Positions 8,736 to 16,578 of a stretch of 64,000 bases of DNA are shown here, in pieces. Position 1 is the first letter of the stretch. Each line of letters starts with the position of its first letter. The DNA is taken from the NCBI RefSeq assembly GCF_004137085.1, contig NZ_QYBC01000018.1, positions 1 through 64,000 of the forward strand. The letters are read 5' to 3'. The notes under the pieces were generated by a model that saw only the letters and a list, made by a program, of their open reading frames with translations, was not told the DNA's origin and did not search any database. The DNA comes from Lichenibacterium ramalinae. GTDB lineage: Bacteria; Pseudomonadota; Alphaproteobacteria; Rhizobiales; Beijerinckiaceae. Position numbers and translations under genes: made by a program.

Positions 8736-10262
8736 ATGACGTTCAGGCCGATCGAGGAGGTCATGCGGCTGCAGTCGGGCCGGCAGTCTGGCCGGGGTCG
8801 GACGGCGCTGCTGGCGCTCACCGGTGCCGTGCTGGTGGCGATCTGCCTCGTCTTCACCTTCGTCATGGCGGGCTGGTACCGCGACGTCGGGCGCGGCCTC
8901 GGTGCTTCGGGCGAAAGCGTGGCGGCCGCCGTCGCCGAAGAGGTGGACCGCAACATCGAACTGCTCGATCTCGCGCTGCGTGCCCTGTCGCAGCAGTGGA
9001 GCAAGCCGGACCTGCAGGCCATGCCGACCGCGCTGCGCGACCGGGTGCTGTTCGACAATGCCATGCGGGCGCCCGGCTTCGGCAACCTCCTGGTGCTCGA
9101 CCGGGACGGCGCCCTCGTGGCGCATCCGCCCGGCACCGATCCCGTGTCGTCCCGATTCGGGGATCGGGACTATTTCCGCGTCCATATCGCCGGCGGCAGC
9201 GTCGGCCTTTTCGTCAGCAAGCCGTTCCAAAGCCGCCTGTCGGGCCGTTGGACGTTGGCGCTGAGCCGCCGCATCGACGGGCCCGGGGGCGAGTTCGGCG
9301 GCATCGTCCTGGGCACGCTCGACCTCGGCTACCTCGCCAAGCTCTACAAACCGCTCGCCATCGGGCCGGGCAGCGCCGTGACGTTGTTCCGGACCGACGG
9401 CACCGTGATCACCCGCGAGCCCTTCGTGCAGGCCGACATACGGCTGTGGGCGGGGGGCGGCGACGCCTTCAACCGCATGCGGTCGACCCATTCGGGCACC
9501 TTCGCGGGCGCGTCGCCGATCGACGGCGAGGAGCGCATCATCTCCTACCACAGGGTCGGCAACCTGCCGCTGATCCAGGCCGTGGAGATCACGGGCGAGG
9601 CGGCCTACGCGGATTGGTGGCGCCGGGCCGTGGCGGTGGCGGGGCTGCTGACGCTGCTGTGCCTCGGCAGCATGGGCCTGTCGCTGCGGCTGTACCGGGA
9701 AGTCGGGCGGCGCGCCATCGCCGAGGCGGAATTGTCGCGGCTCGCCGGCACCGACGCCCTGACCGGCCTCGCCAACCGGCGGCAGTTCGAGGCCGTCCTG
9801 GGGCGCGTGTGGCCCCGCGCCGCCGCCTCGGGCGAAAGCCTCGCCCTGCTCATGATCGATGCCGACGCCTTCAAAGCGTACAACGACCTCTTCGGCCACC
9901 AGGCGGGCGACGGCGTGCTGCGGGCCATCGCCGGCCGTCTCGACCGCGTCGCCCGGGACCTCGGGGGACTCGCCTGCCGCTGCGGCGGGGAAGAATTCAT
10001 CCTGTTGGTGCCGAGCGTGACGGAGGCCGGCGCGCTGGCGACGGCCGAGGCGGCCCGCGCGGGCGTCGAGGCCTTGGCGCTTCCCCACCCGCGGGGCGTC
10101 GCCAGCGTCGTGACGATCAGCGTCGGCGTGTCGATGCAGCGGCCCGCGGCGGGTGGCACCGCGGAGGGCGCGCTCGCCGAGGCCGATGCCGCCCTCTACC
10201 GGGCCAAGGCGGAAGGCCGCAACCGTTGCCGCGGCGCCCCCGCGCTCGACCGGGCCGCCTGA
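8736..10262 (+). CDS. Membrane-bound diguanylate cyclase with periplasmic CACHE-type sensor
   Basis: This 508-residue protein is predicted to make cyclic di-GMP from two GTP. A first membrane helix lies at about 30-48 (LALTGAVLVAICLVFTFVM). A periplasmic region of about 240 residues with PDC/CACHE features (FGDRDYFRVH, GRWTLALSRRI) comes next. A second helix (VAVAGLLTLLCLGSMGLSL) precedes the GGDEF domain beginning at DALTGLANRR. The active-site motif is GGEEF at residues 417-421, a catalytically competent variant. No canonical RxxD inhibitory site lies five residues before it; an RARD sits further upstream. GGGGGAGCAGG just before ATG 8736 is a good ribosome binding site. It appears monocistronic. 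Confidence 0.92.
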   Translation: MTFRPIEEVMRLQSGRQSGRGRTALLALTGAVLVAICLVFTFVMAGWYRDVGRGLGASGESVAAAVAEEVDRNIELLDLALRALSQQWSKPDLQAMPTALRDRVLFDNAMRAPGFGNLLVLDRDGALVAHPPGTDPVSSRFGDRDYFRVHIAGGSVGLFVSKPFQSRLSGRWTLALSRRIDGPGGEFGGIVLGTLDLGYLAKLYKPLAIGPGSAVTLFRTDGTVITREPFVQADIRLWAGGGDAFNRMRSTHSGTFAGASPIDGEERIISYHRVGNLPLIQAVEITGEAAYADWWRRAVAVAGLLTLLCLGSMGLSLRLYREVGRRAIAEAELSRLAGTDALTGLANRRQFEAVLGRVWPRAAASGESLALLMIDADAFKAYNDLFGHQAGDGVLRAIAGRLDRVARDLGGLACRCGGEEFILLVPSVTEAGALATAEAARAGVEALALPHPRGVASVVTISVGVSMQRPAAGGTAEGALAEADAALYRAKAEGRNRCRGAPALDRAA

Positions 10263-10353
10263 GAGGACGGGACTGGATGCCGCCGTCCCAGACCCGACGT
10301 CGTCCGACCGTGTCGTAACGCATCCGGGCCCGGGCCCGGTCGCGGTCGCAGGC

Positions 10354-11466
10354 TCAATCCACCGAAACCCAGCCGCCCTCGCGTGCCGCCCGGTAGATGG
10401 CGGCGACCGTGCGGGTCACGGCCCAGCCTTCCCGAAAGTCGGCGTGGCCCACGGCTTCGCCGCCGATCGCCCGCAGGAAGTCCGCCACCTCGATGGTCTT
10501 GAGGTCGTTGAAGCCGAGCCCATGCCCCGCCGCCGGGCAGAAGGCCCCGTAGGGCGGGTGGGCCGGCCCGGCCTCGATGGTGCGGAACCCCTGCAGGCTC
10601 GCCGGGTCCCGGGTGCGATACAGCGCGAGTTCGTTCATCCGCTCCTGCGTGAAGCGGATGGCACCCTCCGAACCCGACACCTCGAAGGCGAGGCCCATCT
10701 TGCGGCCCGTCGCCAGCCAGTTGGCCTCGATCGTGCCGACGGCGCCCGTCGCGAAGCGGAGCGCCGCCGTCGCGACGTCGTCGACCTCCACGGCCCGGCT
10801 GCCGCCGTCGAAGGGCCGGCGGGGCACCAGCGTGGCGGTCTCGCCCGTGACGGCCGCGATGGGGCCGACCACGAAGCGGGCGATCGCCACGATGTGGCTG
10901 CCGATGTCGGCGAGCGCGCCGCCGCCGCCCGACGGGTCGAGGCGCCACGTCCAGGGGATCGCGGCGTCGCTCATGAAATCCTCGGCATGGACGCCGCGGA
11001 AGGAGCGGACCTCGCCGATCTCCCCCGCCGCCACGAGGTCCCGCGCCAGCTTCACCATGGGGTTCTTGAGGTAGTTGAAGCCGACCTGCGTCGACACGCC
11101 CGCCGCCTCGGCCGCCAGAGTCATCTCTTCGGCTTCGGCGGCCGTGGGGGCGAGCGGCTTCTCGCAATAGACGTGCTTGCCGGCCGCGATGGCGGCCAGC
11201 GCCATCTCGCGGTGGAGCGTGTTGGGCGTCGTGATCGACACGATGCCGACAGCGGGATCGGCGATCAGCGCCCGCCAGTCCCCGGTGGCGCGGGGGAAGC
11301 CGAGGCGGGCCGCCGCCTGCTCGGCCGCGCCGGGCGAGGCGTCGGCCAGGACGGCGAGTTCGGCGCGCACCGGCAGGTCGAACACGCGGTTGGCGGCGAG
11401 GAAGCCGAGGGCATGGGCCTTGCCCATGAACCCCGAGCCGATGAGGCCTACGCCCAGCACTGCCAT
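10354..11466 (-). CDS. Gfo/Idh/MocA-family NAD(P)-dependent oxidoreductase
   Basis: The 370-residue protein has an N-terminal Rossmann fold (GVGLIGSGFMGKAHA). The family signature EKPLAP lies near residue 100, where the lysine contributes to catalysis. A C-terminal alpha/beta domain includes GGALADIGSH, which carries the typical catalytic Asp/His region. Members oxidise or reduce sugars, inositols and related polyols; the substrate cannot be read from the sequence. A clean ATG follows a G-rich leader. It lies alone on the minus strand, about 190 bases downstream of the AEC carrier gene, so co-transcription is possible but not shown. Confidence 0.9.
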   Translation of the reverse strand: MAVLGVGLIGSGFMGKAHALGFLAANRVFDLPVRAELAVLADASPGAAEQAAARLGFPRATGDWRALIADPAVGIVSITTPNTLHREMALAAIAAGKHVYCEKPLAPTAAEAEEMTLAAEAAGVSTQVGFNYLKNPMVKLARDLVAAGEIGEVRSFRGVHAEDFMSDAAIPWTWRLDPSGGGGALADIGSHIVAIARFVVGPIAAVTGETATLVPRRPFDGGSRAVEVDDVATAALRFATGAVGTIEANWLATGRKMGLAFEVSGSEGAIRFTQERMNELALYRTRDPASLQGFRTIEAGPAHPPYGAFCPAAGHGLGFNDLKTIEVADFLRAIGGEAVGHADFREGWAVTRTVAAIYRAAREGGWVSVD

Positions 11467-11660
11467 CCCGTCCTCCCGACAGCGGCGGCCTCGTCGGGCG
11501 CCTGCCGCATCCTGAGCCTGTGGACCGGCTCGCCTGCCGAAGCTGTCGCGTGTCCGCTACGGCAAGACACACGCTAGCCCGGGGGCACGTCTCGGGATAG
11601 GCCGAAACGGACCGTATGTTTCGAAAAAATGCGCGTCTGGAACGGCCGGACTGCCGCGTT

Positions 11661-12605
11661 TCAGCGGCCCAGCCAGGCCACCAGGGCCGATACGGTGACG
11701 ACCGACAGCACGGTCGAGACCAGGATGGCGCGCGACGTCGCCGCCGCCTCGCGCCCGTAGAGCTTGGCGAGCATGAAGGGGCCGGTGCCGGTCGGCAGCG
11801 CGGCGAGCAGCACCGCGGCGTCGAACCAGGGCTTGGGCATCGGCACCAGCCAGGCGAAGGCGAGCGCGAACAGCGGCTGCCCCACCAGCTTGAGGCCGAC
11901 CAGCCGGGCGACCTCGGCCGTGTCGGCCCGCTCGCGCTGCTGGTGCAGGAACAGCCCGATCGTGACCAGCGCGCAGGGGCTGGCGGCGGCGCCGAGCAGG
12001 CCGAGGAAACGGTCGGCCGGCAGGGGCAGGGCGAGGCCCGTCGCCGCCCAGATCCCGCCCGCCACCGGCGACACCAGCAGCGGGTTGCGGGCCAGCGACG
12101 CGGCGGTGCGCACCAGCGTGGCCCACCGGCCCGGCGCGCTCCCGCCCTCGGCTCTGGCGAGATCCGCCTCGATCAGCACGATGGCGAAGGCGAAGAGCAG
12201 GCAGGCCGTCAGCAGCACCGAGATCACCAGAGCCGGCAGGATGGCGTTGCCGAACAGCGCCAGTCCGAGCGGGATGCCGAGGAAGCCCGAATTGGCGTAG
12301 GCGGCGTCGAGCCCCTCGATGGCCCTGTCGGCGAGGCGTTTGCCCCGGCGCCGGTCGAGCACCATCGACAGCCCGAAGGTGGCCGCCATGGCGCCGCCCG
12401 ACGCGACGGCGAAGCCGGGGTGATCGATATCGGCGAAGCTCATCTTGGCGGTCGCGGCGAAGAGCAGCGCCGGCAAGGCCAGCCACACGACGAAGCGGTT
12501 CAGGGCGTCGGTGACGCCGGCATCCAGCACCCCGCTCGCCGCCGCCAGATAGCCGATGCCGATCAGCGCGAAAACCGGCAGGACGGCATCGATCACGGAT
12601 TGCAT
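11661..12605 (-). CDS. AEC-family (auxin efflux carrier-like) transporter
   Basis: This 314-residue integral membrane protein has about ten hydrophobic helices. It opens with [17 protein letters not shown], followed by the family-typical [15 protein letters not shown] and a kinked N/P-containing segment ([11 protein letters not shown]). AEC carriers in bacteria move organic acids such as malate or malonate, or other anions; the substrate here is unknown. ATG 12605 sits directly at the first helix. An interspersed palindromic repeat lies about 60 bases upstream. Confidence 0.88.
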   Translation of the reverse strand: MQSVIDAVLPVFALIGIGYLAAASGVLDAGVTDALNRFVVWLALPALLFAATAKMSFADIDHPGFAVASGGAMAATFGLSMVLDRRRGKRLADRAIEGLDAAYANSGFLGIPLGLALFGNAILPALVISVLLTACLLFAFAIVLIEADLARAEGGSAPGRWATLVRTAASLARNPLLVSPVAGGIWAATGLALPLPADRFLGLLGAAASPCALVTIGLFLHQQRERADTAEVARLVGLKLVGQPLFALAFAWLVPMPKPWFDAAVLLAALPTGTGPFMLAKLYGREAAATSRAILVSTVLSVVTVSALVAWLGR

Positions 12606-12662
12606 GGCCGGCGCGACATCCCGTTGGCGAGGCTTCCCGGCCTGGAGGGCCGCCGCCTGCAG

Positions 12663-12745
12663 CGACCTCGCTCCAGCTCCGAATCGAGAGCAGTTTCACG
12701 GACTTGGAATCGCCGAGGCGGTCCCGGGGAAGCCAGCACTCGTTT
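12663..12745 (+). repeat. Interspersed palindromic repeat, copy 1
   Basis: This copy shares CTCCGAATCGAGA, the GGACTTGGAATCGCCGAGGCG block (compare CGGCTTCGAGTCGCCAAGGCG in copy 2) and GGGGAAGCCAGCACTC with the copy at 23250-23355, in the same orientation. It is degenerate in the central stem. It sits between the AEC carrier start and the small kinase gene end. No open frame crosses it that looks coding. Confidence 0.6.
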
Positions 12746-12847
12746 AGCGCGTCCGCCCCTGGGCGGCCAGCGGCGGGGACGCGGGCCCACCCTGCGCGCA
12801 GCGCGGGGCAGCGGGCCGCGGCGGCGAGGCGGGCCCGTCGCGGCCGA

Positions 12848-13381
12848 TCAGCCGCCGTCGGCGCCGAGATGCGCCACGATCTCGTCGAGGCTCCGTGCGC
12901 TGTCGCGGTGCGCCGTGTCGCAGACGAGGTGCGGCTCCGGCCAGGGATCGGTCTCCAGGGCCTGCACCCTGGCCCACCCGGGCGGGACGAGGCCCGGGAT
13001 GTCGGAGCCGCGCGTCTCCACCCGATGCCGGTGCTCGGCCAGGTCCGAACACACGACCTCGATCTCGACCGACCGGGCGCCCGTCCGCGCCGCCACGGTT
13101 CGCCAGCCCTGCCGGCTCGCCGCGACGGGGTTGACGGCATCGGCCACGACCGAGAGGCCCTGGCTCAGGTGATCGGCCGCGAGGGCATTGGCGATGCCGT
13201 AACCGGCCGCCCCGACGTCGCCCGCCGGCACGCCCGCGTCGCGCATCGCCTGCTCGATCGTGTCGATCCGCAGCGCCACCGCGCCGAGGCGTCGTGCCAG
13301 GGCCCGCGCCAGCGTGGTCTTGCCGACGCCCGGCCTGCCGCCGAGAACGATCAGCGTCGGGCGGCCGCCGGTGCGCGTCAC
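12848..13381 (-). CDS. Small P-loop kinase-like ATPase
   Basis: This 177-residue protein has a Walker A motif GGRPGVGKTT (residues 14-23), an R-I-D-T pocket and SVVADAVNP in the position where small-molecule kinases hold their substrate. It is like gluconate-kinase, chloramphenicol-phosphotransferase or zeta-toxin-like proteins; phosphorylation of a small hydroxylated substrate is inferred. The start is GTG 13381, overlapping the stop of the aminopeptidase gene by four bases (GTGA), so the two are translationally coupled. The cognate substrate is unknown. Confidence 0.78.
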   Translation of the reverse strand: MTRTGGRPTLIVLGGRPGVGKTTLARALARRLGAVALRIDTIEQAMRDAGVPAGDVGAAGYGIANALAADHLSQGLSVVADAVNPVAASRQGWRTVAARTGARSVEIEVVCSDLAEHRHRVETRGSDIPGLVPPGWARVQALETDPWPEPHLVCDTAHRDSARSLDEIVAHLGADGG

Positions 13382-14622
13382 ACCCACTCGCCCTTGCGGA
13401 ACAGCGGCACGCGGCTGCCGTCGAGGTGCAGGCCGTCGATGTCGATGAGGCCGGAGCCGATCATCCAGTCGATGTGGATGGCGCTGGAATTGCCGCCCCG
13501 CGCGGCGATCTCCTCCGGGCTCAGCGTGGCGCCGTCGACGAAGCACTTGGCGTAGCACTGGCCGAGCGCGATGTGGCAGGCGGCGTTCTCGTCGAACAGG
13601 GTATTGAAGAACAGCAGCCCGCTCCGCGAGATCGGCGAGGAATGGGGCACCAGCGCCACCTCGCCGAGGCGTCGCGCGCCGGCGTCGGTGTCGAGCACCT
13701 TGTCGAGCACCTCCTGCCCGCGCGTCGCCCTGGCGTCGACGATCCGGCCCTCGGCGAAGGTCACGGTGATGCCGTCGATCAGCGTGCCCTGGTAGGACAG
13801 CGGCTTGGTGCTGGACACGCGGCCCTCGACGCGCAGGGCGTGCGGGGTGGTGAAGACCTCCTCGGTGGGGATGTTGGGGTTGCAGGTGATGCCGTTCTTC
13901 GCCGTCGAGGCGCCGCCGTGCCATTCGTGCCCGTCGGCGAGGCCGATGGTGAGGTCGGTGCCGGGGCCGGAATAATGGAGGGCGCTGAAGCGCTGGCCGT
14001 TCAGCCGCTCGGTGCGGGCGCGCAGGTTGGCGTTGTGCTCCGCCCAGGCCGCCACGGGGTCGGGGCGGTCGACGCGCGAGGCCGCGAAGATGGCGTCGGC
14101 GAGCCTGCGGGTGGCGGCCTCGGCCGGGAGGTCGGGGAAGACCTGGCGGGCCCAGGCCGCGCCCGGATAGGCCACGATGTTCCAGTTGACGTCGAAACCC
14201 GTGATCCGCTCCATGGCGGGCCGGTAGGCGACGGAATTGGCACGATTGGCGCGCGACACCCTGGCGGCGTCCTGCCCGGCCAGCAGCATCGGGTCCTCGC
14301 CCACCACGGCGAGGCGCGCCGTGCCGGCGTCGAAGGCCTTGGCCATGCCGTCGTAGAGCCAGCCGGCCGCGCGGTCGAAACTCGCCTCCTCGCCCGAGCG
14401 GTAGCGCGCCAGCGCCACCTCGGGGTCGGACAGCAGCGGCGTCACGAGGCCGGCCCCCGCCCGGTAGGCGTGGTCGGCGATGCGCCGCACCAGCGGCAGC
14501 GCCTCGACCGGCGCGGTGAGCAGGAGGTCCTGCCCGGGTCGCAGCTGCAGGCCGACCTTGACGGCGACCTCGGCCAGGGCGTCGAGCCGGGCGGGGTCGA
14601 TGGCGGGGGAGATGTCGGTCAT
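13378..14622 (-). CDS. M29-family metallo-aminopeptidase
   Basis: The 414-residue protein matches the length and layout of thermophilic-type M29 aminopeptidases, which remove N-terminal residues from peptides using a two-metal site. The C-terminal half contains the metal-ligand region: SSPISRSGLLFFNTLFDENA, then GNSSAIHIDWMIGSG with the H-x-D ligand pair, and IDGLHLDG. The N-terminus is the substrate-stacking domain. ATG 14622 follows AGGCAGG. It lies about 100 bases downstream of the SLC13-type permease on the same strand and is coupled to the kinase gene after it, suggesting a three-gene minus-strand unit. Confidence 0.9.
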   Translation of the reverse strand: MTDISPAIDPARLDALAEVAVKVGLQLRPGQDLLLTAPVEALPLVRRIADHAYRAGAGLVTPLLSDPEVALARYRSGEEASFDRAAGWLYDGMAKAFDAGTARLAVVGEDPMLLAGQDAARVSRANRANSVAYRPAMERITGFDVNWNIVAYPGAAWARQVFPDLPAEAATRRLADAIFAASRVDRPDPVAAWAEHNANLRARTERLNGQRFSALHYSGPGTDLTIGLADGHEWHGGASTAKNGITCNPNIPTEEVFTTPHALRVEGRVSSTKPLSYQGTLIDGITVTFAEGRIVDARATRGQEVLDKVLDTDAGARRLGEVALVPHSSPISRSGLLFFNTLFDENAACHIALGQCYAKCFVDGATLSPEEIAARGGNSSAIHIDWMIGSGLIDIDGLHLDGSRVPLFRKGEWV

Positions 14623-14726
14623 GGGCCTGCCTTTCGGGATCGGGAGTCTGGTGCCGGGCGACGACGCTTCCGGCTCACCCCACCGTGGACCCGGCGGGCC
14701 GGGGCTTCAATCCGCTCGCCGCGGCA

Positions 14727-16496
14727 TCAGGGGCCATGCCCGTGCAGCGGCCAGAACCAGGAGATGAGCGGCACGCCGGCCGCCACCACCATGATGGAGA
14801 GCGGCAGGCCGAGCCGCGGGTAGTCGCTGAACCGGTAGCCGCCGGGGCCCAGCACCAGCGTGTTGCACTGGTGGCCGACCGGCGTGAGGAAGTCGCAGCC
14901 GGCGCCGAGCGCCACCGCCATCAGGAAGGGGTCGGGGTTCAGCCCGAGCTTCAGGGCGAGGCTGCCGGCGATGGGGCCCATCACCAGCGTGGTGGGGGCG
15001 TTGTGGAAGAAGGGCGTGACCCCCATGGCGATGACCATGACGACGGCCAGCGTCGTCGTCGGGCCGAGCCCCTGCACGGCGTGTTCGAGCCCGCGCGCCA
15101 GGAGGTCCGTCCCGCCCGTGTCGCGCACGGCGTGGGACAGCGGGATGAGGGCGCCGAGCAGGAACAGGATGTGCCATTCCACGGTCTTGTAGGCCTCGTG
15201 CATCGTCATGGTGCGCAGCAGCAGCAGCACCACGGCGGCGCCGAAGAACGCCACCGCCACGCCGACGAGCTTGAACGCCACCATGACCATGGCGACCGCC
15301 AGCACGCCGAGCGGCACCCAGCTCCGGTGGCTGATGCCGAGCGTGATGGCGCGTTCCGCCAAGGGCAGCACGTGCAGTTCGCCCAGGGTTTCCGGCAGGG
15401 TCGGCGAGGACGAGCGCAGCACCACGACGTCGCCCTGGCGGAACCGCACCGTCGAGAGCCGCTGCAGGATCGCGGTGCCGCGGCGCGACAGGGCCAGGAG
15501 GCCGAGGCCGTGCCGCGCCTGCAGCGAGAGCTGGCTGGGCGTGTGGCCGATCAGGGGCGAGTTCTCGGTGATGACGCCCTCGACGACGGCGGCGGCCTTG
15601 CCGGGCGGCCCGCCGCTGGCGAGGTCGAGCCGCGCCTGGGCGATCAGCTGCTCGAGCGTTTCGGGCTCGCCGCGCAGCAGCAGCACGTCGCCGGCCTGGA
15701 GGCGGGAGGCGGGGGTCGGGGCGTAGCGCCGGAAGCGCTCGCGCACGATGCCGGCCACCGACACTTCCCCCTCCTGCATGGCTTCGAGCTCCGCCACCGT
15801 GCGGCCGGCCACGGGCGAGCCGGCGCCCACCACCGCCTCGGCCGTGTAGCTTTCGATGGTGAAGGCGGCGTCCATCGACGAGGCGGCGCGGCGCTCCGGC
15901 AGCAGGCGCCAGCCCACTGCCAGGAACGCGATGGTCAGGCCCGCGATCGACAGGCCCACCGGCGTGAAGTCGAACATGGTGAATGGGTGGCCGAACATGT
16001 CGGCCCGGACCTTGGCGATGATGATGTTGGGGGACGTGCCCACCAGCGTCACGACGCCGCCCGTCAGCGACGCCGCCGCCATGGGCATCAGCAGGGCCGA
16101 GGGCGAGGTCCTGTGACGCCGCGCGAGCTGCAGCGCGATGGGCATGAAGATGGCGAGCGCCCCGACGTTCTTGGTCACCATCGACAGCACCAGCACGCAG
16201 CCAGCCAGCACCGGCACCTGCACGGCGGTGGTGCGCAGGCGCGGCAGGATGGGGCGCATGATGGCCTCGATGACGCCCGAGCGCGCGATGCCGGCGCTGA
16301 CCACCAGCGCGGCCGCGATGATGACGATGATCTCGTCCGAGAAGCCTTCGAAGGCGTGTTTCTCCGGCACGATGCCGATGGCGATGCCGATGAGCAGCGC
16401 CGACAGGGCCACGAGGTCGTAGGGCAGGCGCCCCCAGACGAACATGCCGATGGTGGCCGTGATGAGGCCGAAGGCCAGCGCCTGGTCGAGTGTCAT
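14727..16496 (-). CDS. SLC13-type anion permease with two TrkA-C (RCK_C) domains
   Basis: This 589-residue membrane protein has an N-terminal bundle opening with LDQALAFGLITATIGMFVWG and the family motif VTLVGTSPN. Two central cytosolic TrkA-C domains cover about 200-370 (SPVAGRTVAELEAM, LQAGDVLLLRGEPETLEQL; SPLIGHTPSQL, RFRQGDVVVLR). A second bundle includes THFHN-like FFHNAPTTLVMGPIAGSLA. The inserted regulatory domains identify the CitT/SLC13-with-TrkA-C group that moves divalent anions (sulphate, dicarboxylates); the ion is not determined. ATG 16496 begins the first helix. It is divergent from the hybrid kinase gene, with only about 80 bases between. Confidence 0.9.
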   Translation of the reverse strand: MTLDQALAFGLITATIGMFVWGRLPYDLVALSALLIGIAIGIVPEKHAFEGFSDEIIVIIAAALVVSAGIARSGVIEAIMRPILPRLRTTAVQVPVLAGCVLVLSMVTKNVGALAIFMPIALQLARRHRTSPSALLMPMAAASLTGGVVTLVGTSPNIIIAKVRADMFGHPFTMFDFTPVGLSIAGLTIAFLAVGWRLLPERRAASSMDAAFTIESYTAEAVVGAGSPVAGRTVAELEAMQEGEVSVAGIVRERFRRYAPTPASRLQAGDVLLLRGEPETLEQLIAQARLDLASGGPPGKAAAVVEGVITENSPLIGHTPSQLSLQARHGLGLLALSRRGTAILQRLSTVRFRQGDVVVLRSSSPTLPETLGELHVLPLAERAITLGISHRSWVPLGVLAVAMVMVAFKLVGVAVAFFGAAVVLLLLRTMTMHEAYKTVEWHILFLLGALIPLSHAVRDTGGTDLLARGLEHAVQGLGPTTTLAVVMVIAMGVTPFFHNAPTTLVMGPIAGSLALKLGLNPDPFLMAVALGAGCDFLTPVGHQCNTLVLGPGGYRFSDYPRLGLPLSIMVVAAGVPLISWFWPLHGHGP

Positions 16497-16578
16497 TGTT
16501 CGTCCCCGACCGGCATGGGCCGGTCCGGCCGCGTTATAGTCCGGCTCCGGCCTTCCATCCAGGGAGCGGGCGGGCCAT

